Assembly: GCF_037893015.1 (NCBI RefSeq)
Contig: NC_133658.1
Coordinates: 424,853,890 to 424,917,889, forward strand
DNA from: Macrotis lagotis
Lineage: Eukaryota > Chordata > Mammalia > Peramelemorphia > Peramelidae
Length of the DNA: 64,000 nt
Reading direction: 5' to 3'
Made by a program: the position numbers and the translations under genes. The notes beneath the pieces were generated by a model. It did no database searches. It worked only from the letters and a program-made list of their open reading frames with translations, and was not told the DNA's origin. Of this stretch, positions 1 to 10,269 are shown in pieces. Within the stretch, counting starts at the first letter, position 1. The number at the start of each line of letters is the position of its first letter.

Positions 1-565
1 ATCAACCATTTATACCAGAATTTATGGGATGCAGCCAAAGCAGTTTTTAGGGGAAATTTTGTATCACTAAATGCTTGATGAATAAAAATAGAGAAAGAGG
101 GGATCAGTGAATTGAGCATGCAACTAAAAAAGCTAGAAAAAGAACAAATTGAAGATCCCTAATTAGATAGAATTAGAAATTCTGATAATCAAAGACGAGA
201 CTTAATAAAATTAAAAGCAAGAAAACCATTGATCTAACAAACAAAACTAAGAGTTGACTTTGTGAAAGAAACTAATAAAACAGATAAACTTTTGTTAATC
301 TAATTTTTAAAAAATTAATACCAGATCACCAAAATCAAAAATACAAAGGGTGCACTCAACCACTGATGAGGAGGAAATTAAAATGATAATTCAGAGCTAT
401 TTTACCAAACTGTATGCCAATAAATTTGACAACCTGAGTGAAATGAATGAACATTTACAAAAATACAAACTAGCCAGATTAAGAGAAGAGGAAATAGAAT
501 ACTTAAATAACCATTTAAGAAAAAGAAATTGAAGAAACCATCAATAAATTCCCAATTGTGTATAA
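1..565 (+). mobile_element. L1 LINE fragment (ORF2, reverse transcriptase N-terminal side)
   Basis: Broken L1 ORF2 frames read on the + strand: a stretch like WDAAKAVFRG near the start, then IKMIIQSYFTKLYANKFDNL and EEEIEYLNNH at about 380-520, and IEETINKFP near 530. These are typical of the region between the endonuclease and the reverse transcriptase of mammalian L1 ORF2. The copy has several stops and shifts, so it is old and inactive. It lies in an EML1 intron and starts before the window. Confidence 0.85.
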
Positions 566-929
566 CAACATCAATATCAGAGGAAATAAAACAAAACGCA
601 GAATCTGAATGAACACTGTTCTCTTTTTTAAAAACTTCTCTTATGTTTTTTTCTCCTATCCCATGGTTCTCTTTCTTTTCCCTTAGTTCTATTTCCTTAT
701 AAAGAAAATGACCAATATGTAAACATGTTAAACCCAAATGTACAAGTACAACTTTTACCAGACAGTTCACCATTGACAGGAGGTGGATAGAAAGGGAGGG
801 TGCTAGAAAAATGTGTAACATATAAATGAAAGAGGATGAACATTGAAAAATTTTCACAACAATCAATAGGAAAAATAAAATATAAACACGATCAACAAAA
901 AGATAGTACTTTCCCTTAAGGAGTTCACA

Positions 930-1235
930 TTCTACCATATGAAGGAACTGGGACCCATAGAGAAGAAGTGACTTGTCCAGGATTACAGATCTATTGAGTA
1001 GCAAAACTGGAAATCAACCTCAGTATTATGGTTTTTCAAGTCCAGTACTCTTCCCACTATAGCCTACAACCATGAGACCCTAATTTGAGTACCTTCTCTT
1101 ATTCTGCTACTTAACTAGTTGTATGTCCTTAGATATATCATTTTCCTTCTTGAATCTCAAGTGGGTGGAAGTATTAACAACTCTGAGGGTCCTTCCCGCT
1201 CCCAAATTCTATAATCTAAAATCTGGCTTCCAAAC
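930..1235. repeat. Two MIR-type CORE-SINE remnants, head to head
   Basis: Bases 930-1065 read as MIR on the minus strand (gaactgggacccatagagaa and gtgacttgtccaggatta are the usual reversed core). Bases 1068-1235 read as MIR on the plus strand (tgtatgtccttagatatatc, then ctctgagggtccttcc). Both are strongly diverged, as expected for an ancient family. They lie in the EML1 intron between the edge of the window and the penultimate coding exon. Confidence 0.6.
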
Positions 1236-1685
1236 CAAAATGATTTAAAAATACCGTGAGTCAGTTGGATAAATCTAAATCATAAAGTACAGGTGTGGAA
1301 GGACCTAAAGTCTAAACGGCCAGTTGGGATTAGGGGAAAAGAAATAGCATCAAATATGGAATATTTTTCCCACCTTATGTGACAACTATGAACCCATAGT
1401 TGTAAGACCCAAAGATCGTACAGAAAAGAGTTACAATATGACCCCTGACTCTTATGGTTCTTAGCTTTTATTTCTTGTTTGATATTAAGAAACTTATCCC
1501 TCTATGTTTTGTTGAAAATAGGCTATGGAAAGATGAAAGTAGGGGTAGAGATTGGGGAGGTATTGCCTTCTGAAACCCTAGATCTAAGGCTGAATGACTA
1601 TGTTTTGGGAGATATTAAAGTAATGTTAGTTTTCATGACACAAAAGAAAAGTATATAAAATGTCAAAACTCTTGCTCTATTTCAG

Positions 1686-1816
1686 GAGTGTGGCCAGAAG
1701 GTTCAGATGGAACAGACATCAATGCTGTTTGTAGGTCTCATAAGAAAAAACTTTTATCAACTGGTGATGATTTTGGCAAAGTGCATCTCTTCTCTTATCC
1801 TTGTTCACAATTCAGG
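1686..1816 (+). CDS. EML1: EML1 penultimate coding exon (WD-repeat region)
   Basis: EML1 is a microtubule-associated protein with an N-terminal coiled coil, a HELP motif and a tandem beta-propeller built from WD repeats. It binds microtubules and tubulin and is needed for neural progenitor division. This 131-base exon encodes 43 whole codons, VWPEGSDGTDINAVCRSH then KKKLLSTGDDFGKVHLFSYP and CSQFR, preceded by a split glycine. The acceptor is a pyrimidine tract ending TTTCAG at 1680-1685. The donor is GTAAGG at 1817, so the exon ends in phase 0 after Arg. The text DDFGKVHLFSYPCSQFR matches EML1/EML2 better than EML4, which as I recall reads DDFCKVHLFQYPC. With the next exon it forms the C-terminal end of the second propeller. 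The open frame runs on past the donor, so the apparent 97-codon ORF here is an exon plus intron read-through. Confidence 0.95.
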
Positions 1817-3034
1817 GTAAGGAATTGCTTTAATAGTCTCATTAAGCTTGTCCTTCTTCAGGGGAAGTTCAGTATTAATCTAGCAAATAAGGAAGGATTG
1901 GTGGTTTGGGACTTTGTAAACATCCTCATTGCTCTAGTTTGGAGTCTCCCTGATTGTAGAATCTCTTTCTGGATATTTTAGAGTCTTAACTGGGCAACCA
2001 TCTGCCAGAATTTGGCAATGATTTTGCCTAAATTCAAGGATGACCCTGAGCAGACAGTCTCCAACTCTCCAAAAACACCTTCCCTGCCACTAGAAAAGCC
2101 ACAAAGCATTAGACTAAGAGAGGCCGTGCTTAATGTTGTCATTACTGTAATCATTATTCATAAAAACTATCACTACATATGCTACAGAATGTAAACATTT
2201 CCATGTTTAATGCCTTTATAGACCCAGGATCTTATACACAGCAATGCTTAAGGAATAGGTATTCTATGGAGCTATATATATTGGAATTTTTGCTAATTGG
2301 AAGGTAATGACAGTCCTAATGTTATGTGGCAATGAAGATTTAGAACTCTAAGATAGCGAGTGCAGACACTGTTTCTCTGTTTTATAAATGAGCAAGTGCA
2401 GAAAAGTCTGGGGAGGGATTAAGTATTAATGAAGCACCTACTAGATGACTTAGAAGGTTTCAACTCTCCAATCACTGATTGATAGAATATCAGAGTATGG
2501 TGGAATTGGAATTGGATTGGAATCAGAGAACTTGAACTTGAATCCTGCCCTTCTATTCCTATTCCATAGTCCCCCTGAATCTAAGGGCCTTTCCTCTGTT
2601 GATTAGCCCTCACTTGTCCTGTAGATACCTTTTTATTCATAGTTGTTTTTGTGGTTTTCTCTGCCCATTAGAATGAGTACTTTAATAGTCAAGACTGACT
2701 TTTGCCTTTGTTTTCTCTGCATTTAACCCAGTCCCTGATGTATAAAAGGCACTTAATAAATGTTTAACTGACAAATCTTGTGACCTAAGGTGAGTCTCAC
2801 TTTATCTCCCATGCCTCACTTTCCTCTATAAAATAGTTAGATGAGATGGTTTCTTAGGCATCTTCTTGCTCCAAACTTATGCTCTCATAATTGTCATAAA
2901 CAATATGGCTACTTTCTAGAATTAGTGTTTATAGACCAAAACAGGATATACTTCCTGCTTAATAAATGCTTGTACTGAATTGAAAGATTATAAATGTTTT
3001 ACAAATAGTATTTCACTTTCCTTTTACTTTGTAG
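1817..3034 (+). other. EML1: Last EML1 intron, with an L2 inside a MIR
   Basis: The intron has a GT...AG structure (GTAAGG at 1817, TTTGTAG ending at 3034). Bases 2495-2555 and 2773-2890 look like the two halves of a + strand MIR. Between them, 2560-2785 reads as the 3' end of an L2 (tcctctgttgattag, then ggcacttaataaatgttt). The rest, including 1820-2490, shows no gene or recognisable element. Confidence 0.75.
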
Positions 3035-3160
3035 GCTCCCAGCCATGTATATGGTGGACACAGTAGTCATGTAACTAATGTCGATTTTCTATATGAAGAT
3101 AGCCATCTCATCTCCACTGGTGGAAAAGATACAAGTATTATGCAGTGGCGAGTCATTTAG
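3035..3160 (+). CDS. EML1: EML1 last coding exon, C-terminus of the protein
   Basis: The 126-base coding part encodes 41 residues and a TAG stop at 3158-3160: APSHVYGGHSSHVTNVDFLY, EDSHLISTGGKDTSIMQWRV, I. This is the closing WD repeat of EML proteins. The ending MQWRVI is the one I know from EML1 (EML4 ends differently and is longer). The acceptor TTTGTAG is at 3028-3034 and the phase (0) matches the previous exon, giving SQFR-APSHV across the junction. Key propeller features are visible: the GGHSSHVTNVDF strand, the Asp of FLYEDSHLIS and the GGKD turn. No damage is seen, so the gene looks functional. Confidence 0.96.
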   Translation, partial: APSHVYGGHSSHVTNVDFLYEDSHLISTGGKDTSIMQWRVI

Positions 3161-4825
3161 AGTGGACTTATCACTAATACACATTGATAACCATGTAAAG
3201 ACATCCTGTGTAGGCTGCACATTGAAGATCCCTGTGTGCAGTGAAGCTTGGTCACTGTGATTCTTTTGTTTTGTTTTGTTTTGTTTTTTTAAAAATCTTA
3301 CAAACCTCAGGAAAATTTTGCCCTCTGCCAGTTACCTTAGCTTAGTGATTGGTTATGTGTCACTTTGGGGAAAACAATTTCTATTTCTTCTTTTTGTGTT
3401 GTATGATATAAAACAGTACAAAGTTAATATAAAAATGACTCCACAGTTTACAATACAATAACAGCAAAAGTAACTGGTAAACTTAGTAACTTTTCTATAC
3501 TCTACAAAAATGGTCACAGAATGCCTTTTAAAATAGTATATCTATATAAATGTATATGTTCTTTACTAATTCACCATCTACACTACATAGATCTGCCTGT
3601 TTCAGATATTTATGGTAACACTGAGGTATTGAATTGTGGTTATTGTTAATTAACTTGTCTGAAAAGAACAAGCCAACTTAGAAGCTACCAAGTGACTGAC
3701 CAGCACAGTTGAATGCAGGCATACCACACGGAATAGAATTCAATGGTTGCTCCAGAACAGGACACTAGGCTATACAGAGAAGTGGGATGCATAGAAATGA
3801 TGCACAATGGGGCAGAGGTGCCATGTGGCAACAGTTTTGTGACAGTGTGGTGGCGTTTTGTTATAATGTACTAATGGACATAATTATGAAACACTGACCT
3901 TGGGGTGACATTATTTTTGCTATGCCTGTATTTTAGTTTTATTTGGTTGCATTCTTTAAGGTATGGCATTAGTCTCCTGAGGTCAGAGGAGAGGAAGAGA
4001 GAAGGGGATCATATCCCTTGTATGTTACGGAAATTCTATTCCAGATTTATTTAAATATATCAGCAGGGTATGCAAATATTTAACTGATTCCTATAAAATG
4101 TAACGCCTAACCAAACTAAAGCCAACCTTTTAACATGCACATAAATCTTATGTTCTGTGTAACCGACCACAAGCCCATTAATGGTTGAAACATGTAACTA
4201 CCGTAATCTGTGTATTAATCGGCATGATTGTACTTGCATAGGACTTTAGCAACTCTTGATAAATGGCTAAGGCTAGGCTCTACTTTTTTATGCTTATGGA
4301 TATTGTATATTTTTATTTTAAGACCAAGTAGATCAAGTGAAAAGGATCTCCTTTTAAGTGTACCATAAAGCTATAGAGGAAAACGGAAGTCTTGAAAGGC
4401 TACATGAAATATTAATGTGCAACTTCTGGTCCCTGTCTTTTGTGCATGGGTGGATATTTATAGTAAGAAATAAGATTGTGGTTTGCAATGATGTAATAAT
4501 GGAGTTGGCATAAATCGTTAAGAAGGCCTTATCAATCTTGATTGTGTGACACAGATTGAAATTTATTGTTTACATTGGGGAATGTATCTAAGATTTTAAA
4601 ATAGAAGAGTAATTAGCAGACTCTTAAAAGATAATATTAAAATTTTTGCTTGTCCCAGACAAGTAAATGTGTTGAATTCTTTGATCTCTCTCCAGCACTG
4701 GTTTTTTAGATTGGTTGATGAAATAACGAGACGATAAATACATTTGGAAGCATTTTTTATTATTACATCTCTGTCCTGCTAAATTGAAAGTGCAGGTTAC
4801 CAATAAACATCATGCATCAAAAAGG
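3161..4825 (+). other. EML1: EML1 3' untranslated region
   Basis: About 1.66 kb of AT-rich sequence follows the stop, without any recognised mobile element, up to an AATAAA at 4802. The first intergenic SINE lies only after that signal. The lack of repeats over 1.6 kb in a repeat-dense window fits a retained 3' UTR. The short ORFs here are chance frames. The exact cleavage site cannot be seen. Confidence 0.75.
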
Positions 4826-4840
4826 AATTGTTTTGTTCGT
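4802..4840 (+). terminator. EML1: Probable EML1 polyadenylation signal
   Basis: A canonical AATAAA at 4802-4807 is followed by a CA-containing stretch (catcatgcatcaa) and then a T/G-rich run, ttgttttgttcgt, at about 4829-4841. That is the order expected for a poly(A) signal, cleavage site and downstream element. Transcript ends would be needed to exclude later sites. Confidence 0.7.
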
Positions 4841-4997
4841 ATCTTTACTTTCTATTTGTTTAAACAAATTTATTATACATGATCCAGGAAAAAAGTGAAT
4901 TTGTTATCCACGAGATGTCTTAAAAGAAACTAATCTTATCGAAACCTTCCCTAGTAGCCACTGAGATTCTTTAGTTCTTTAAAAATGGTAGTGTGTA

Positions 4998-5146
4998 GGG
5001 TGGCTAGGTGGCACAGTGGATAAAGCACCAGCCCCGGAGTCAGGAGTACCTGGGTTCAAATCTGGTCTCAGACACTTAATAATTACCTAGCTGTGTGGCC
5101 TTGGGCAAGCCACTTCACCCCATTTGCCTTGAAAAAAAACTAAAAA
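4998..5146 (+). mobile_element. SINE (WSINE1-type) with perfect target duplication
   Basis: It reads from gggtggctaggtggcacag to the A-rich tail, with tRNA-like A and B boxes (tggctaggtgg; gggttcaaatc). The flanks repeat AAAAATGGTAGTGTGTA at 4981-4997 and 5147-5163. The perfect 17-base duplication and near-consensus body point to a fairly recent insertion by the L1 machinery. Confidence 0.93.
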
Positions 5147-5364
5147 AAAAATGGTAGTGTGTAAATTAGATATTTAAATTATGAAGTTATCTATTACCTT
5201 CATAATGTCAGTTTTCATACACACATTATTGGAAATTCTCCATTCACATGGACCACGTGCTAGGGTTCAGGGTATAATGAAAACTTACCAGATTTCATGA
5301 GGATGGAGAACTGTTTCAATTTTCAGGCCTTTAACCATGCAGGAAAGTAATACAATGTAAGACC

Positions 5365-5890
5365 ATGATAGACCCTAGTTGGCAAAACCAGTTTTGTAGA
5401 AGTAGAAACTAGTAGCATTGAGAATGGACAGCTGGGTGGTGCATTAGATAGTACTGGCCTTGGAGTCAAGAGAATAGGGGTTCAAATCCAGCCTCAGACA
5501 TTTAACACTTACTAGCTGTGTGACCTTGGACAAATCATTTAATTCTGATTGCCTCAAATCCAGAACCATCTCCAGTCAACCCGATTCATATCTGGCCACT
5601 GAACCCCGATGACTCTGGAGGAAAAAGTGAGGTTTATGACTTAGCACAGCACCCCCTCACTCAAATCCAATTCATGTGCTCGTCATCGCATCACCTCCCT
5701 GATGTTGTGGTCTTCAAAAATGAAGGATTAACATTATCATTATTATTAACATTGAGAATGTGAAGGACAAAATCCAGGGAGGAAAAGGCATTCCTCTTCA
5801 TCAGCAAAGGCTCATATTTGCAGATACACAGATGGAAGACAGTTACTCCCAATGTGACAGAGGGACTCTACCCTTCATCTGGCCCCGACT
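5365..5890 (+). pseudogene. Ubiquitin processed pseudogene, split by a SINE
   Basis: From 5372 the frame reads TLVGKTSFVEVETSSIENV, continuing after the inserted SINE as [32 protein letters not shown], and after a frameshift [10 protein letters not shown]. This follows ubiquitin residues 7 to about 70 ([40 protein letters not shown]). The N-terminal MQIFVK is eroded around the ATG at 5365 and the final LRLRGG is lost. There is no intron in the ubiquitin part, so it is a retrocopy of a ubiquitin unit. It could derive from a polyubiquitin gene or from a ubiquitin-ribosomal fusion, since the following bases show neither. The SINE at 5427-5749 interrupts it with an 11-base duplication. It is diverged and not functional. 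Confidence 0.88.
5427..5749 (+). mobile_element. Long marsupial SINE inserted in the ubiquitin pseudogene
   Basis: The tRNA-like head (gacagctgggtggtgcatta) and the tgtgtgaccttggacaaatc core are followed by a longer 3' domain with ccatctccagtcaacccgat and ctccctgatgttgtggtctt. The same 3' domain recurs at 26394-26702 (minus), 31812-31990 and 38590-38715. Target duplication CATTGAGAATG lies at 5416-5426 and 5750-5760. The host sequence is ubiquitin codons, so the SINE is younger than the retropseudogene. Confidence 0.88.
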
Positions 5891-6229
5891 TAACAGACTG
5901 TTTATTGTTGAATTTATTATGAAGGTAATAATAGTATTGTTTTGTATTCATAGCACTTTGATGTCTTAATAGGTGGCTTTGAAATTGCCAGACTCTGACA
6001 ACTAAATTTGAACTAAAGCTAACAAAAGATTTTGCTGCACATTGGGAAAAAAATAGGACAACAGCAACACAATTGAAAGAATCCTGTGAAAGCATAATGA
6101 CAGCTCTCAACCTTAAAGAAGATCTATGAAAAGTCATCTCTTCACTTTCTTTGTTGACAAAGGGAAATATGTATGTATAAGAGCAATCATTTTTAAATAT
6201 ATTGGTTCATTTTACTGAATTTAGATAGT
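5891..6229 (+). other. Intergenic stretch with no recognised feature
   Basis: AT-rich sequence after the ubiquitin pseudogene. The minus-strand frame at 5868-6137 has no recognisable motif and overlaps the pseudogene. Part may be the remnant 3' UTR of the retrocopied ubiquitin mRNA, but I cannot show this. Confidence 0.4.
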
Positions 6230-7140
6230 TGAAGAAATTTTCAGTGCTTATGCCTTAACCACACCAATATAATAGTAATGACAAAACCTCCAAAATTAAT
6301 TTATACTTTTAATGCTGTACCAATCCTACCAAGAGAATACTGATTGAAAATGATAACATTCATTTGGAAAACCAGAAGATCTACAATATCAAGGAAAATG
6401 ATGAAAAGAAGGGATGAAACAGACTAAGGAAAAAACTCCTTATTTGATAAAATTTGATAAAAAACAAATAAACAAACCAAAAAAAAAAAACACTTCTGGG
6501 AAGACTGTAAAGCTGTAGAGAGAAAATAAGCTTATTTGAATCCCTTATACCATATTCCACAATACATTCTAAATGGAAACATGACCTTAATATTAAAGAT
6601 AACACTACAAACTAACCTAAGGTTTCACCTCATACTCTTTAAATTAGCAAAACTGACAAATGATAGGCATGCTAATATATTATTGGTGAAGCTGTGAAAT
6701 ATATACAATCATACTGGAAAGCAATTTGGTATTAAGCAAATAAAGTGAATGAAATGTCTATGTGCTTTGAACAAAACTCCATTACAGGGGTTTGATCTTC
6801 AAGGAAATCAATAAGAAGAAAGTTTTTCTATACAGCAAAATATAGCATTTTTTTATGAAAGCAAGGAATTAGAAACAGAGAAGGTGCCTTTTAACTGAGG
6901 GTAGCTAAACAAATTGTGTACATGAATGTGTTACACTCTGCATCCATTAATTACTATGCTATAAGAAATTATGGGCGTGGTGAATACAAAGAAGCATAAA
7001 AAGATCCATATGAACTGATACAGTAAAGTGAGCAGTTAATGCACACAGTCACTACAATATAAATGGAAATAACTGCACACCAAAAACTGACTGAAGAGTT
7101 GTGAGAAGACATTACTAACTTATCTTTTGGTATCACCTTG
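6230..7140 (+). mobile_element. L1 LINE fragment, ORF2 3' part and 3' UTR
   Basis: Text such as gataacattcatttggaaaa, ccagaagatctacaatatca and actggaaagcaatttggtat follows the distal ORF2 of mammalian L1 on the + strand. Then ctaaacaaattgtgtacatg and ttactatgctataagaaatt match the usual end of the marsupial L1 3' region. It is heavily mutated. Confidence 0.75.
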
Positions 7141-7149
7141 AGTAAAACC

Positions 7150-7408
7150 AAAAAAGTAGGAACTGTAATCATATTATCAGACAAAGCAAAAATGATAATT
7201 CATAATGTTAACAGAAAAACAAGGGAATTATTTTAGGCTTAAAGGAACCATAGGCAACAAACAACGTCAACATCAAATCTGTATGTTTCAAATTGGACAA
7301 ATCTAAGAAAACAAAAAGGGAAATAGAGAATTTAACAAAATCTTAAACAAGTTAGGGCAAAAAGATGTATTGAATCATCTGAATGGAACCACTTTAGAAT
7401 GTGTATGC

Positions 7409-7455
<47 letters not shown>

Positions 7456-7610
7456 TATATATGTATATCAGCTCAGCTCAACATGGCATTTTAACAAAAC
7501 TAAACCATATACTGGGGCAGAAATTGTAAATAAATTTTAAAAAGATGTCTTAGAAATATTTTTAATAACAACATTTTCACTGATCAAGACAAGAATTTTA
7601 CAGAAATGAC
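7150..7610 (+). mobile_element. L1 LINE fragment, ORF2 endonuclease region
   Basis: Broken frames read KKVGTVIILSDKAKM and, further on, a TIYWGRNCK-like piece. Both resemble the L1 ORF2 endonuclease region (the window's own minus-strand L1 has AIMILDKAKAK at the same point). It directly follows an L1 3' end, so the two pieces are out of order and must come from separate insertions or a rearrangement. A TA/CA microsatellite interrupts it. Confidence 0.6.
7411..7468. repeat. (TA)n/(CA)n microsatellite
   Basis: An alternating TA tract passes into CA and back to TA. It is simple sequence inside the L1 endonuclease fragment. Confidence 0.95.
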
Positions 7611-8399
7611 CTCAGGGTCTCAGTGAGGGTAGATCAAGGGAGCCTTTAATTGGCCCTCTGGATACTTTTCAATCTAGGTTATTAAACTGGTTAATTTCAT
7701 GGTTGCCTATTTTATCCTTCCTTTATGGATTTATAGTTCTCCTGTGGGATCCCATTGTCCAAATAATTTCTTTCATCCCTGTCTGTGCTCAGACCTATAT
7801 GACAGGGAAGGTGATAAGTAGCAGGGATCAGCTTTGACCTTAAGAAGTGTGAGGTAGGTATTCTCAACTCTTCTGACCTCTCAAAGTCTCCCTCCCCTAG
7901 ATATTTTCAATCTCTATCCTAGGCTCAAGGTCATTACTAATCAGGATAATGATCTTAAAAACAGAAAACTAATGTGGTATAAATGAAGTTTTCTTTAAAC
8001 AGTGTAGTTACTCTCAAAGGTGCCTGGCACATATTAGGGGGTCTACAGAATATTTACAAAAGTAGAGTTTGAGTTTATTTTTCTGCCAACCCAACCTGCT
8101 TTTTACCCCCATCCAGAATTCCTTGCAAAGTTAATTTATGTAGCTCTAGGTCTTCTTACTTACTGAAGACTTGCTCCTCTTTACTAAATGGCAATTCCTA
8201 GACTATGCTTTTTTCTAGTATCATGGTCATTCCCCCTCCATATAACAAAATAATTTCAAAAAATCATAGGGGATACATGAATGATAAATCAATCAACACC
8301 CATTAATAGATAAGTTTTTGCCTTATCTTGCCCAGAGCCAGGTCTACTAATTACCATACAGGCATGCAGCCTATACTCTCTTGACCATGACATCTCTCT
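7611..8399 (+). other. Intergenic stretch without recognised element
   Basis: Mixed-composition sequence. No coding frame of note, no tRNA-like SINE boxes and no clear LINE text were found. It may hold strongly diverged L2 or CR1 pieces that cannot be called by eye. Confidence 0.4.
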
Positions 8400-9125
8400 G
8401 GACAAAGTCTTGCATCTCCAACTACCTAATGAACAATTGGATGTCTTGTAAATTCATTTGAAACTTAACATGTCCAAAATTCAACATATCTGCCCTTCCC
8501 CAAATCCTACCCTCTTCCTAACTTTCCTGTAACTCTCCTTCTTCCTATCTCAACCTAGATGTCATTGCACTCAATCCCACTCTGATGTCTCTCTTGTAGG
8601 CTTCCTTTCCCGGGTGGGCTCTAATCACATCCCACTGGGAACTACCGCAATATAACCTTGTTTGTTCTCCCTGCCTCCTTTCTCTTCCCCAATCCAGTCC
8701 ATCCTCCCCTCAAGCAGTCAAAATTCCTAAAGCACAGGTCTATTTTACCACCTCTCCCCGCATTTGCCTCCAGATTAAATACAAATTCCTCTATTTGACA
8801 TCTATAGTTCTTCTCAAAACCTGTCTGCTTCCTTTCCCATCTTCTTAAATTTTACTCTCCTCCCTTTACTTCTCCCACTCAATCCTCCAAATTCCAAATG
8901 TTTCTTACCTGGAATGCTGTTCCGCCCCACCTCCACCAAGCTTCCCTGGCTTCCTTAAAGACTCGGCTCAAATCCTACGTTCTACTAGAAAGTCATTTCC
9001 CAGCCTTGCGGTCACTGCCAGTGCTGCCCCTCCGAGAAGGCCCCCGTTCTCATTGCCCATCGTCTCCCCTTCAAATGTGAGCTCCACGAGGGCAGGGCAG
9101 GGATACATTTTTGCCTTTCTCTGAT
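8400..9125 (+). mobile_element. L2 LINE 3' region
   Basis: The 3' half is classic L2: cttacctggaatgctgttcc, cctggcttccttaaagactc, then gtgagctccacgagggcagg and gcagggatacatttttgcct. The upstream limit is uncertain. The body is relatively rich in CpG as the EVL island is approached, so the ORFs at 8898-9180 are shadows. Confidence 0.75.
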
Positions 9126-9235
9126 TAGTTAGGGGGGTTTTTTGAGCAAAAAAAATTTTCATACCACTGATAAAAGACAAAATGAACGTTAAAACATTGT
9201 TGATTTCGTAATTACTAGATTATTTTATATTTTTA

Positions 9236-9357
9236 GTACAGTGCGGGCCCTGGAGTCAGGAGGCCCTGAGTTAAAATGCGGCCTCACTTACTAATTCCCT
9301 AGCTGTGTGGCCTTGGGCAAGTCACTTTAACCCCACTGCGTTGCAAAAAAAAAACAA
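9236..9357 (+). mobile_element. 5'-truncated SINE (WSINE1-type)
   Basis: Starts at tacagtgcgggccctggagt and runs through ctagctgtgtggccttgggc to an A tail at 9345-9357. The head of the element is missing. It sits immediately upstream of the CpG island. Confidence 0.85.
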
Positions 9358-9449
9358 CCCTGTGTTCTGTGCGGTGGCGCCTGTCCCTGACAAGTGTGCA
9401 CATTAGTCCGGCCGTGCTCGCATAAGTGCACAATAAGCGCGCCGGGGCG

Positions 9450-9854
9450 CACTCCCAAAACTTGTTCCTACTCCAGTGAGGCTGAGCGCAGCCGCCGGCC
9501 CGACCCGGGCTCCCTCCCTCGGCGGCGCCGCGCTCCGGGGCCGGGGCCCCTCAGGGCCGGGCCCTTCCCCGTGCCCGGGAGCCCGCACCCCCACCCCGCC
9601 AGGCTCCGGGAGCGTGCGGCTGAGCGGGCGGGGGGGCACGCGCGCACCCGGAGGGAGATGGCAGGGGCCGGGCCAGGGCCGGCGGCTGCTGCCGCCCCAA
9701 GGACCCCGCGCCCGCGATGAGCCGCAGCGCCCCCCCAGACCCTGCCCGCCGCCGCCGCCGCCCGCCTGAAGCCGCCCCGGCCGGGCACGCGGCCCTCCTC
9801 CTCCCGAGCCCCCGCCGCCTCCGCGCCCCAGACCCACGGCGCGGGAGACATGAG
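9450..9854 (+). other. EVL: Putative EVL exon 1, mostly 5' UTR (start approximate)
   Basis: The transcription start cannot be seen, so 9450 is only a guess inside the island. Upstream ATGs occur at 9658 (20 codons, TGA at 9718-9720) and 9717 (open past the end of the exon). Both carry a G at -3, so they may temper initiation at 9850 if they lie in the mRNA. The exon ends at the GTGAGC donor at 9855. Confidence 0.6.
9850..9854 (+). CDS. EVL: EVL start codon and first coding bases (exon 1)
   Basis: EVL is an Ena/VASP family protein that binds proline-rich FPPPP ligands through its N-terminal EVH1 domain, promotes actin filament elongation and tetramerises by a C-terminal coiled coil. It acts at the leading edge and at adhesions. 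ATG AG at 9850-9854 is followed by an excellent donor, GTGAGC. Ena/VASP genes share a first coding exon that ends after two bases of the Ser-2 codon, the next exon supplying T-GAA-CAG (Met-Ser-Glu-Gln). The phase therefore fits. The gene lies downstream of EML1 on the same strand, as in human. The assignment is inference, because exon 2 is not in the window and five bases cannot be identified alone. Confidence 0.72.
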
Positions 9855-10269
9855 GTGAGCCGCCGCCCGGGGGGCGCCCACGCGTGCCCGGCGGGGAGGC
9901 CGCGAGGAGGGCCCCGCGGGGCTCGGGCCGCCTCCGCGCCTGCTCCCTGCGCCGCTCCTCTGTGGCGCCTCGGGGGCCGGGCGGGGAGGGGGAGGGGCGC
10001 GCCGGGGGGGGGGGGCGCCCCTGGAGGCGGGAACGTGCCGGGCCGCCCCGGCCCGCCGCTGCAGCCACGTGACGGCTGCGGAAGGGCAGGGGGCCATCCG
10101 GGGCCTGGGGGGCCCGGGACCGCCCCTCCCCCTCCGCGCCCCGCTGACTCATCCCGCCCGGGGCTCTGCGAGCCGCCCCCCGCGTGGGCCTTCCCCGCCC
10201 GGCCTCCCACTAAAGTCTGCGCTCTCTCAATCTCCATCTCTCCGCCTCTCTGGAGCAATGTTTTTCCCC

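Larger units (their letters stand above)
9365..10215 (+). promoter_or_regulatory. EVL: CpG island, probable EVL promoter
   Basis: About 850 bases of very high GC with dense CpG, the only such block in the window. It contains the putative EVL first exon. Visible candidate sites are a CACGTGAC E-box at 10066-10073, TGACTCA (AP-1 type) at 10145-10151 and a run of 12 G at 10004-10015 that could form a quadruplex. There is no convincing TATA box, as usual for CpG-island promoters with dispersed starts. The long ORFs on both strands here (up to 261 codons, rich in Pro, Arg, Gly and Ala) are products of the base composition. Confidence 0.85.

Noticed and set aside
402-1004. 200-codon minus-strand frame in the EML1 intron
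   Set aside because: It overlaps the plus-strand L1 and a MIR, is Phe/Leu-rich and has no known motif.
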